A DNA stretch of 11,789 nt from Actinomyces sp. (GCA_003697065.1 RFFY01000014.1:1-11789); one strand, 5' to 3'. Positions 1 to 9,973 are shown, counted from the stretch's first letter. Translations and numbers: made by a program. The notes: generated from the sequence alone by a model not told the origin.

Positions 1-399
1 CGGCGGTGACACGGCCACCGCCGCCCGGGCGTCGCCGGGGCGTGCGATCAGGCGCACCCCGAGATCGACGACCCGGTCGCCACTGCAGACACCCGTGACG
101 CCACCCCCGGTCCCGTCGTCGCTGTCGTCGTCGTGGCCGTCGTCGTCGCTGTCGTCGCCGTCGCTGTCGTCGCCGTGATCGTCGCCGTCGTCGTCGTGGT
201 CGCTGGCGTGGTCGTGGTCGCTGTCGTCGTGGTCGTCGTCGCCGTCGTGGTGATGATCGCCGGTGTGATGCTCGTCGTGGCGACCGTCCCCGCTGCCGGC
301 GGCCAGGGGGGCGGTGCCCGCCAGGACCACCAACCACAAAACGACCACGGTGAGGAGCAGTCGTACCCCTCTGCGTGTCGATCGGACCGAGCTGGCCAC
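1..399 (-). CDS. Secreted His/Asp-rich protein, N-terminal part (truncated by window start)
   Basis: The frame is open from a GTG at 399 to the window edge (133 codons), so the C-terminus is missing. The GTG is chosen because two overlapping GGAGG ribosome-binding motifs lie 4 and 7 nt upstream. The N-terminus looks like a Sec signal peptide: an Arg-rich segment (STRRGVRLLL), a hydrophobic core (TVVVLWLVVLAG), then a small-residue region (TAPLAAG). After residue 40 comes a stretch of about 55 residues made mostly of Asp (about 29) and His (about 12) with Ser and Gly, for example HDEHHTGDHHHDGDDDH. It is followed by GTGGGVTGVCSGDRVVDLGV with a single visible Cys. The composition suggests extracytoplasmic binding of a divalent metal such as Zn, Ni, Cu or Ca. 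No family was recognised. It lies 134 bp downstream of clpB behind a hairpin, so it is probably a separate transcription unit. Function is inferred from composition only. Confidence 0.72.
   Translation of the reverse strand, partial: MASSVRSTRRGVRLLLTVVVLWLVVLAGTAPLAAGSGDGRHDEHHTGDHHHDGDDDHDDSDHDHASDHDDDGDDHGDDSDGDDSDDDGHDDDSDDGTGGGVTGVCSGDRVVDLGVRLIARPGDARAAVAVSPP
112..279. repeat. GTC/GTG-type trinucleotide-rich tract
   Basis: On the plus strand this tract is dominated by GTC and GTG triplets with occasional GCC and GCT, giving a clear 3-bp periodicity. In the coding frame of the minus strand these read as GAC (Asp), CAC/CAT (His), GGC (Gly) and AGC (Ser). It is the DNA face of the His/Asp-rich segment and is likely prone to slippage in steps of three. 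The other frames give Val-rich or Thr-rich artefact ORFs. Confidence 0.75.
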
Positions 400-432
400 G
401 CATCCTCCTCCACCGCGCGTCCGCCGATGCTA
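400..432 (-). promoter_or_regulatory. Putative -10 box and strong RBS of the His/Asp-rich gene
   Basis: On the minus strand TAGCAT (427-432) fits the actinobacterial -10 pattern TANNNT. It lies 27 nt before the GTG start, leaving a short leader that carries GGAGGAGG at 404-411. No convincing -35 hexamer is visible; TCACCG at 450-455 is a poor match. The RBS is clear, while the -10 box is a pattern match only. Confidence 0.4.
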
Positions 433-484
433 GCCCCATCCGCCACGCTCGGTGAGAACGAGAGCGCAGGAGCCCGGGCGCGGA

Positions 485-515
485 CCGGCCCGGTACCCGA
501 CGGGCACCGGGCCGG
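485..515 (-). terminator. Strong GC hairpin downstream of clpB
   Basis: The arms CCGGCCCGGTACCC (485-498) and GGGCACCGGGCCGG (502-515) pair over 14 positions with one G-U type mismatch and a 3-nt loop. The hairpin begins 18 nt after the clpB stop codon. No T-run follows on the minus strand, so it would be a U-less terminator or RNA-stabilising hairpin, common in high-GC actinobacteria. It separates clpB from the His/Asp-rich gene. Confidence 0.6.
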
Positions 516-533
516 GGCTGCTCGACGATGGGC

Positions 534-3014
<2,481 letters not shown>

Positions 3015-3046
3015 GGTGTGTCGTTCGCCTTTCGTCGAGCAGCAGG

Positions 3047-3066
3047 CGCCGGTCCGGTGACCGGCG
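3047..3066 (-). promoter_or_regulatory. Hairpin in the clpB 5' leader
   Basis: CGCCGGTC (3047-3054) and GACCGGCG (3059-3066) form a perfect 8-bp stem with a CGGT tetraloop. It lies about 33 nt upstream of the clpB ATG, inside the leader predicted from the -10 box at 3102-3107. It does not cover the presumed RBS, so a simple RNA thermometer is not supported. A role in mRNA stability is possible; chance pairing in GC-rich DNA cannot be excluded. Confidence 0.4.
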
Positions 3067-3101
3067 AGAGCGGTGGCTCAGGCGGTGTCACCCGTGTCGG
3101 A

Positions 3102-3144
3102 ACGATACAGGTGACTGAGCAAACCTGAGCGCACTGTGCTCAAC
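3102..3144 (-). promoter_or_regulatory. clpB promoter with HAIR-like HspR operator
   Basis: The arms CCTGAGC (3124-3130) and GCTCAAC (3138-3144), separated by the 7-nt spacer GCACTGT, match the HAIR consensus CTTGAGT-N7-ACTCAAG at 10 of 14 arm positions with exact spacing. Sixteen nt downstream on the minus strand lies TATCGT (3102-3107), a good TANNNT -10 box. The operator therefore covers the -35 area, the expected place for repression. HspR, encoded at 5831-6214, is the likely ligand. A further half-site, CTGAGC, sits at 3115-3120. Confidence 0.72.
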
Positions 3145-3180
3145 AATGGCCCGGGGTCGGCTATTCCCCCGCTCGCGTCT

Positions 3181-3271
3181 CAGGCCAGCACCGACGCCTC
3201 AGGCCAGCACCGACGCCTCAGGCCAGCACCGACGTCTCAGGCCAGCACCGGCGTCTCAGGCCAGCACCGAC
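3181..3271. repeat. 19-bp tandem repeat made from the egtD 3' end (five copies)
   Basis: The unit CAGGCCAGCACCGACGCCT (plus strand) occurs at 3181-3199 and 3200-3218 identically. It recurs at 3219-3237 (one change) and 3238-3256 (two changes), and as a 15-bp part at 3257-3271. The last copy is the end of egtD: on the minus strand it reads TCG GTG CTG GCC TGA (SVLA-stop). Each extra copy thus repeats the last codons and stop of egtD beyond the true stop. The period is not a multiple of three. There are no spacers, so it is not a CRISPR. Confidence 0.93.
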
Positions 3272-4239
3272 AGGGACACACCGAAGTCGCCAGCCCGATC
3301 GGTCCACCAGCAACGCAGGCCCAGCCCCACCTCGGCCAACTCGGCGGCCACCCGCTCGCGGCGGAACTTGGCCGACACCTCGGTGCGCATCAGCTCACCG
3401 GCGGCGAAGGGCACGGTCAGCTCGAGCGCCCGGACGTGCACCGTCTGGTCCGTGCGGGAGCGCAGGTGCATCTCGATCCACTCCTCGTCGGGGTCCCACC
3501 GGGCCACGTGGTCGAACGCCTCGGGCTCGAAGTCGGCGTCGAGCTCCCGGTTGATCACCGCCAACACGTTGCGGTTGAACGCCGCCGTCACCCCGGCGGC
3601 GTCGTCGTACGCGGCCACCAGGCGGGCGGGGTCCTTCACCAGGTCGGTGCCCAACAGGAGATGGTCGCCGGGGCTCATGGAGGCGGCGATGGCCGCCAGG
3701 AAGCTCTTGCGGGCCTCGGGGCGGTAGTTGCCGATGGTGCCCCCCAACAGAGCCACCAGGCGCCGGCCCCCCGAGGGGATCCGGTCGAGGTGCCGGTCGA
3801 AGTCGCCGACCACCCCGTGCACCAGCAGGCCCGGGTAGCGCGCCGCCAGCATGGAAGCCGCTTCGCGCAGGGTCGCCTCGCTCACGTCGAAGGGCACGAA
3901 GCGTCGCAGACGGCCGCGGGCGCACGCGGCGTCGAGCAGGGTGCGGGTCTTGTCCGAGGTACCCGAGCCCAGCTCCACGATGGTGTCGGGGTCGGCCACC
4001 TCGACGATCGTCGCCGCCTCGCGGCGCAGGATCTCGCGTTCGGCTTCGGTGGGGTAGTACTCGGGCAGGCGGGTGATGGCGTCGAAGAGGGCCGAACCCC
4101 GCTCGTCGTAGAACCACTTGGGCGGGAGCTCCTTGGGCACCGACGTCAGCCCTTCGGCCACATCCCGGCGCAGGGCGGCGGCGATGTCGTCGGGACCGAG
4201 GTGGACCTCGATGCGGGGTTCGACGGGCGTGGCGCTCAT
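3256..4239 (-). CDS. egtD: L-histidine N-alpha-methyltransferase EgtD
   Basis: This 327-aa SAM-dependent enzyme trimethylates histidine to hercynine, the first step of ergothioneine synthesis. The length fits the family (M. smegmatis EgtD, about 321 aa). Visible are the SAM-binding motif ELGSGTSDKT (89-98), WFYDERGS (42-49), EYYPTEAE (60-67), GGTIGN with Asn171, Tyr211 and TEVSAKF with Glu287 and Ser289. These correspond to the histidine-binding Tyr39, Tyr56, Asn166, Tyr206, Glu282 and Ser284 of the mycobacterial enzyme, as I recall them. The ATG at 4239 is chosen because it overlaps the egtB stop as ATGA, a sign of translational coupling, and gives the usual N-terminus. The same frame stays open far upstream, but that part only shadows egtB. 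Its last codons and stop recur in the tandem array that follows. Confidence 0.96.
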   Translation of the reverse strand: MSATPVEPRIEVHLGPDDIAAALRRDVAEGLTSVPKELPPKWFYDERGSALFDAITRLPEYYPTEAEREILRREAATIVEVADPDTIVELGSGTSDKTRTLLDAACARGRLRRFVPFDVSEATLREAASMLAARYPGLLVHGVVGDFDRHLDRIPSGGRRLVALLGGTIGNYRPEARKSFLAAIAASMSPGDHLLLGTDLVKDPARLVAAYDDAAGVTAAFNRNVLAVINRELDADFEPEAFDHVARWDPDEEWIEMHLRSRTDQTVHVRALELTVPFAAGELMRTEVSAKFRRERVAAELAEVGLGLRCWWTDRAGDFGVSLSVLA

Positions 4240-5513
4240 CGGTCCGCCGCCAGTCGGACGCCCCCGAAGTGCCAGCGGGCACGGGCGGGGAAGAAGTTGC
4301 GGTAGGTGGGGCGCACGTGCCCGCCGGGGGTCACCGCGCACCCGCCCCGCAACACCTGCTGATCCACCATGAACTTGCCGTTGTACTCCCCCACCGCACC
4401 GGGAGCCGGACGAAAGCCCGGGTAGGGCTGGTAGGCGCTGGCCGTCCATTCCCACACGTCGCCGAAGAGCTGGCGTGGCCGACCGTCCGCCGGCGGGGCC
4501 GGACGCGGGTGGAGGTACCCGGCGGGCAAGAGGTTGCCCTCGACGGGCACCGACACCGCCACCGCCTCCCATTCGAACTCGGTGGGCAGACGGTGACCGC
4601 TCCAACGGGCGAAGGCGTCGGCCTCGTAGTACGACACGTGCACGACCGGTTCGGCCGGATCGACGGGCCGGAACCCGGTCAGGGTGTGGACGAACCAGCC
4701 CTCGTCGGTGCGGTGCCAGTAGGCGGGCGACTCCCACCCCTCGGCCTGCACCGTGTACCAGCCGTCGGACAGCCACAGGGTCGGGGTGCGGTAGGCGTCG
4801 TCGGCCATGAACTCGAGCCATTCGCCGCAGGTGACGAGTCGGTCGGCCACGGCGAAGGGGCGCAGCAGCACCTCATGACGGGGGCCCTCGTTGTCGAAGG
4901 CGAAGCCCTCGCCGGTGTGGCCGATCGACACGATCCCGCCGGGGTGCGCAACCCAGCCCGCCTCGTCGGGTCGGCCCGGTTCGGGGACGGGACGCTCGTC
5001 GTAGAGAGGGCGGGTGGGGTTGACCGACAGGACGTGGGCGATGTCCATGAGCAACAGCTCCTGGTGCTGCTGCTCGTGGTGCAGGCCCAACTCGACGAGA
5101 GCGGCGAGATCGGGCCGCCCCGGCACCACCCGCTCGAGGAGATCGTCCATGGCCTCGTCGACCCGCCGCCGGTACTCGGCGATCTCGGCGATCCCGGGCC
5201 GGGTGACGAGACCCCGCTGGGGTCGGGGATGCCGGGCGCCGACCTGCTCGTAGTAGGAGTTGAACAGGTAGGCGTAGGCCGGGTCGACCGGACGGTACCC
5301 GGGCAGGTTCCCGTTCAGACAGAAGGTCTCGAAGAACCAGGTGGTGTGGGCCCGGTGCCACTTGGTGGGGCTCACGTCCGGCATCGATTGGACCGTCTGG
5401 TCCTCAGCCGACAGGGGCGCGGCGAGCTGTTCGGTGAGGGCACGGACGGCCCGGTAGCGCTCGGTCAGGGTGCCGTCGGGGGGAGCCGCGGGCGCGGCCA
5501 CGGTGCCGCCCAT
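4236..5513 (-). CDS. egtB: Ergothioneine sulfoxide synthase EgtB (type-II-like)
   Basis: This 425-aa non-haem iron enzyme uses O2 to join a thiol to hercynine. The N-terminal DinB-like half carries SPTKWHRAHTTWFFE (48-62) and the iron motif H-x3-H-x-E at His146, His150 and Glu152. The C-terminal half is an FGE/sulfatase-modifying-like fold with LPTEFEWEA (309-317), FGDVWEWT (350-357) and RGGCAVTPGGHVRPTYRNFF (389-408). FNSYYE (84-89) contains the Tyr pair that, as I recall, characterises the Chloracidobacterium-type (type II) EgtB, which uses cysteine directly. Mycobacterial type I EgtB uses gamma-glutamylcysteine and has a different N-terminal motif. No egtA, egtC or egtE is present here, which fits a cysteine-using enzyme, though they could lie elsewhere. 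The ATG at 5513 gives the usual N-terminus and follows the stop of a 30-codon ORF by one base (TGAGATG), with no RBS of its own. It overlaps egtD by 4 nt. Confidence 0.94.
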   Translation of the reverse strand: MGGTVAAPAAPPDGTLTERYRAVRALTEQLAAPLSAEDQTVQSMPDVSPTKWHRAHTTWFFETFCLNGNLPGYRPVDPAYAYLFNSYYEQVGARHPRPQRGLVTRPGIAEIAEYRRRVDEAMDDLLERVVPGRPDLAALVELGLHHEQQHQELLLMDIAHVLSVNPTRPLYDERPVPEPGRPDEAGWVAHPGGIVSIGHTGEGFAFDNEGPRHEVLLRPFAVADRLVTCGEWLEFMADDAYRTPTLWLSDGWYTVQAEGWESPAYWHRTDEGWFVHTLTGFRPVDPAEPVVHVSYYEADAFARWSGHRLPTEFEWEAVAVSVPVEGNLLPAGYLHPRPAPPADGRPRQLFGDVWEWTASAYQPYPGFRPAPGAVGEYNGKFMVDQQVLRGGCAVTPGGHVRPTYRNFFPARARWHFGGVRLAADR

Positions 5514-5514
5514 C

Positions 5515-5607
5515 TCAGCGGTGGCCGAAGCGGGCGGCGACCCACTCGGGATCGCGCACGGGCGGGCTGTGGAGCCAGTCGTCGAGATGACGATCGCGGG
5601 GTTGCAT
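5515..5607 (-). CDS. 30-aa small ORF coupled to egtB
   Basis: The ATG at 5607 is preceded by AGGAGGT, about 4 nt away and close to a perfect Shine-Dalgarno. The frame runs 30 codons to TGA at 5515, one base before the egtB ATG. The peptide begins MQPRDRHLDDWLHSPP and ends DPEWVAARFGHR. It is charged, has two Trp and three His, no Cys, and no membrane segment or signal peptide. Because egtB has no RBS, ribosomes ending here probably reinitiate on egtB. It may be a leader ORF for coupling or a small protein of the pathway. It lacks the run of one codon expected of a classical attenuator peptide. I do not recognise a family. Translation is well supported by the RBS; function is unknown. Confidence 0.6.
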   Translation of the reverse strand: MQPRDRHLDDWLHSPPVRDPEWVAARFGHR

Positions 5608-5665
5608 GGGACCTCCTCGGGCCGCGGGCCGTCGCGTCCACCGACGGTGGGACACTGCCCCAACC

Positions 5666-5680
5666 CGTCGCGAGGCGACG
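5666..5680 (-). other. Short hairpin between hspR and the egt genes
   Basis: CGTCGC (5666-5671) and GCGACG (5675-5680) form a perfect 6-bp stem with a 3-nt loop, without a T-run. A second short palindrome, CCACCG-A-CGGTGG, lies at 5638-5650. Either may be a weak terminator or operator, or chance in GC-rich DNA. The surrounding 5608-5776 contains no TA dinucleotide and hence no TANNNT-type -10 box on either strand. Confidence 0.25.
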
Positions 5681-5741
5681 CTGTTCCCGACTCCACCTTC
5701 CCACGCCGACAAGGGACCGTGCCCGCGCCCGCCCTCAGACG

Positions 5742-5845
5742 CCAGACCACGGCCCCGGCGCTCAGCGGCCGGGGGGTAGACCACGGCCTTGCCGCTCAGC
5801 GGCCGGGGCGCCAGACCACGGCCTTGCCGCTCAGCGGCCGGGGCG
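5742..5845. repeat. 34/35-bp tandem repeat built from the hspR 3' end (three copies)
   Basis: Three imperfect copies lie at about 5811-5845, 5776-5810 and 5742-5775. The first includes the hspR stop codon (TGA, complement of 5831-5833). Each contains the core GCTCAGCGGCCGGGG and the segment AGACCACGGCC. On the minus strand a unit reads RPGR-stop followed, in another frame, by SGKAVVW or AVVY, so the tail region plus stop of hspR is repeated beyond the gene. The spacing between cores is 35 then 34 bp, so the copies differ in reading frame. Confidence 0.88.
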
Positions 5846-6214
5846 GCGGTAGAGGGTGATCGCCTGGCGCAGGGGGACCAGCTCGCGCCGGTACTGGCGG
5901 TGGGCCTCGGCCACGGCCTCCGCCGCTTCCCGTCGGGCCTGCGCCAGCTCGCCGCGCAGGCGCTCGATCTCGGCCTCGAGTTCCATGACCCGCTTCACCC
6001 CGGCCAGGTTCAGGCCCTGGTCGGTGAGCTCCTGGATGCGCTGGAGGCGGGCGATGTCGGCGTCGCTGTAGCGGCGGCTGCCGCCCCGGGTGCGGGCGGG
6101 CTCGACGAGGCCCTTGCGCTCGTAGATGCGCAGGGTCTGGGGATGCACCCCGGCCAGCTCGGCGGCCACCGAGATGACGTAGACCCCCCGGCGTCGGCGC
6201 TCGTCGTCGGCCAT
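5831..6214 (-). CDS. hspR: HspR, MerR-family heat-shock repressor
   Basis: This 127-aa DNA-binding repressor of chaperone genes recognises HAIR sites and, in characterised actinobacteria, uses DnaK as co-repressor. The MerR helix-turn-helix and wing are at about 11-80: VYVISVAAELAGVHPQTLRI, then YERKGLVEPARTRGGSRRYS. A coiled coil follows (about 77-110, ELEAEIERLRGEL). The tail LVPLRQAITLYRRPGR aligns loosely with the VP-x-TALVVW-type end of M. tuberculosis HspR but has lost the VVW core, which reappears out of frame in the repeats after the stop. ATG 6214 is preferred because GGGGG lies 7 nt upstream. A GTG at 6220, overlapping the dnaJ stop as GTGA, is the alternative and would add two residues. 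It is the fourth gene of the dnaK operon. The two HAIR-like sites suggest it represses its own operon and clpB. Confidence 0.95.
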   Translation of the reverse strand: MADDERRRRGVYVISVAAELAGVHPQTLRIYERKGLVEPARTRGGSRRYSDADIARLQRIQELTDQGLNLAGVKRVMELEAEIERLRGELAQARREAAEAVAEAHRQYRRELVPLRQAITLYRRPGR

Positions 6215-6216
6215 GA

Positions 6217-7338
6217 TCACACCCCCAGATGGGCCCGGGGCGAATCGGTCGTGGCCTCGGCGAAGGCCTCGATCGCCGCCCGCTGGGCGTCGTTGAGCTT
6301 GTCGGGCACGACGACGTCGACCACCACCAGGAGATCACCGCCGCCGATGCCCCGGCCGCGCACGCGGAAGGTCCGGCCCGGTCGGGTGCCCGGCGGGATC
6401 CGGATGGTGACGGGCTCCCCCTCGAGGGTCGGCACCCGGATGCGGGCGCCGAGGGCGGCTTCGGCGAAGGTCACCGGGACGGTGACGACGAGATCGTCGC
6501 CGCGCCGCGAGAAGATGGGGTGCTCGCCCACGTGCACCCGGACGTAGAGGTCGCCCGGCGGGCCCCCGTTGCGCCCCGGGGCGCCGCGACCCTTGAGCCG
6601 GATGCGCTGACCGTCCTTGACGCCGGCGGGAATGCGGACCTTCACCTCACGGGGCCGGCGTTCGATCCCGCTGCCGCGACAGGTCGGGCACGGCTCGTCG
6701 ATGACGGTGCCCGAACCTCCGCAGCTCGGGCAGGGCCGGCTGAAGGAGAACAGGCCCTGGTTGTCGTCGAGCACACCCGAGCCTCCGCAGGTGGCGCAGG
6801 CGCGGGGGGTGGTGCCGGGCTTGGCGCCGCTGCCACCGCAGGTCCCGCACGGAGCGTCGCTGGTGAGGTGCAAGGTGGTCGTGACGCCCTTGACGGCGTC
6901 CTCGAAGTCGAGGTGGAGGTCGGCCTCGAGGTCGGCGCCGCGCTGGGGGCGGGCCGCGCCCGCGCCGCGCCGGCTCCGCCCGCCGCGCCCGCGCCCGAAG
7001 ATGCCCCCGAGCAGGTCGCCGAGGTCGCCGACGTCCTCGAAGCGCACGTTGAACCCGCCGGGACCCCCACCGGGACGCCCGAAGCCCCCGGCCATGGGCC
7101 CGAGGCGGCGGACCTCGTCGTAGGCCTTGCGCTTCTCCTCGTTGCCGAGGACCTCGTAGGCCGCCGACACCTCCTTGAAGCGTTCCTCGGCCCGGGGGTC
7201 GTCGGGGTTGGCGTCGGGGTGCAGCTGGCGGGCGAGCTTGCGGTAGGCCTTGGTGATCTCCTTGGCGCTGGCCGTCTCCGGCACGCCGAGGATCTCGTAG
7301 TAGTTCTTCTCGAACCACTCACGTTCGGGCTCGACCAC
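6217..7338 (-). CDS. dnaJ: Co-chaperone DnaJ (Hsp40)
   Basis: This 373-aa type I J-protein delivers substrates to DnaK and stimulates its ATPase. The J-domain (about 11-76) carries the HPD motif at 40-42. A Gly/Phe-rich linker follows (about 82-120, GGGPGGFNVRF and GGIFGRGRGG). The zinc-finger region has all four CxxCxGxG motifs at 164-171, 181-188, 203-210 and 217-224. The substrate-binding beta domains and dimerisation region follow to the end. The GTG at 7338 is preferred because GAGGTGA lies about 4 nt upstream. The gene is 64 bp downstream of grpE, with no promoter apparent between them, and its stop is next to the hspR start. The linker is unusually Arg/Gly-rich around 115-133. It is the operon-encoded DnaJ; a second copy may exist elsewhere. 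Confidence 0.96.
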   Translation of the reverse strand: MVEPEREWFEKNYYEILGVPETASAKEITKAYRKLARQLHPDANPDDPRAEERFKEVSAAYEVLGNEEKRKAYDEVRRLGPMAGGFGRPGGGPGGFNVRFEDVGDLGDLLGGIFGRGRGGRSRRGAGAARPQRGADLEADLHLDFEDAVKGVTTTLHLTSDAPCGTCGGSGAKPGTTPRACATCGGSGVLDDNQGLFSFSRPCPSCGGSGTVIDEPCPTCRGSGIERRPREVKVRIPAGVKDGQRIRLKGRGAPGRNGGPPGDLYVRVHVGEHPIFSRRGDDLVVTVPVTFAEAALGARIRVPTLEGEPVTIRIPPGTRPGRTFRVRGRGIGGGDLLVVVDVVVPDKLNDAQRAAIEAFAEATTDSPRAHLGV

Positions 7339-7388
7339 GACTCACCTCGTCTCGTCGACGGCGCCTCCCGGAGCGGGTGACGCCGACG

Positions 7389-7419
7389 TCATCGTGTGAC
7401 CTTCATCCTCTGACCTTCA
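7389..7419. repeat. 14-bp tandem repeat spanning the grpE stop codon
   Basis: TCATCGTGTGACCT (7389-7402) and TCATCCTCTGACCT (7403-7416) agree at 12 of 14 positions, and a third partial copy begins TCACCATC at 7417. On the minus strand the coding end reads GTG AAG GTC AGA GGA TGA (VKVRG-stop). The extra copy reads ATG AAG GTC ACA CGA TGA (MKVTR-stop) in a shifted frame. It is short, but follows the same pattern as the repeats after egtD and hspR. Confidence 0.55.
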
Positions 7420-8106
7420 CCATCGCCGGGCGCACGACCCGGCCGTTGAGGGCGTAGCCCGCCCTCAGGACCTCGGCCACGGTCGGCCCCTGGTCCCCAC
7501 CGTCGGGTTCGTGGGCGACGGCTTCGTGGCGGTTGGGGTCGAAGGGCTCACCGGCCTTGCCGATCACCTCGAGGCCCTCACGTTCGAGCACCCCGAGCAG
7601 GGCGGCCTTCACCGGCTCGATGCCCTCGACCCCGTGCTCGAGGGCCGCGTCGCAGGCGTCGAGCACCGGCAGGAGCTCACCCACGAGGCGCGACACGGCC
7701 CGGTGGACCAGGTCGCCGACCCGCTTTTCGGTCTGGCGCCGGAAGTTGGCGAACTCGGCGCTCACCCGCTGCAGATCGGCGAGATGGGTGTCGCGCTCGC
7801 CGGTCACCCGGTCGAGGTCGTCGAGGAGGTCTTCGACACTGACCTCGCCGGCCGGACGGCGCTCCGTCGCCTCGGCGTCGTCCGGTGATCCCGTCGGCGT
7901 CGTCTCCCCCTCACCGCCGCCCCCAGCGGCGTCGGCGAGGGGCGTCACCTCGGCGGACACGCCCGGGGCGGCGAAGTCGAGGACCTCGTCGCCCCCGGCG
8001 GCCCCGGCCGGGGTGGGGTCCCCGGTGGAGGGCCGGTCGGTGTCGTCTGCGGCCACCCGGTCGGGCTGGTCCGCACCCGGCGCGGCGGCCGCGTCGAACT
8101 CGGCGC

Positions 8107-8110
<4 letters not shown>
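7403..8110 (-). CDS. grpE: Nucleotide exchange factor GrpE
   Basis: This 235-aa protein releases ADP from DnaK and resets the chaperone cycle. The first ~88 residues are low-complexity Ala/Gly/Asp/Pro/Thr with no recognisable fold. A coiled coil (about 90-135, VEDLLDDLDRVTGERDTHLA then NFRRQTEKRV) mediates dimerisation. The C-terminal beta-wing domain carries the family signatures FDPNRHEAV (190-198) and VLRAGYALNGRVVRPAMVKV (214-233). The start is GTG at 8110, overlapping the dnaK stop as GTGA, which indicates translational coupling. A later start would remove part of the disordered N-terminus without touching the conserved domain. Its final codons are part of a short tandem repeat. The gene sits between dnaK and dnaJ, the usual actinobacterial order. 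Confidence 0.95.
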
Positions 8111-9930
<1,820 letters not shown>

Positions 9931-9973
9931 GGGGGTTCTACTCCTGGGATCGATGGGGGTCGATGAGCTCGCT

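Noticed and set aside
3181..3271. Possible CRISPR array.
   Set aside because: The 19-bp units abut with no spacers, and the last unit is the coding end of egtD.
4236..5750. Longer EgtB starting at about 5750 and longer EgtD starting at about 4821.
   Set aside because: The extra N-terminal parts are low-complexity or shadow other genes, whereas the starts at 5513 and 4239 give family-typical N-termini and stop/start coupling.
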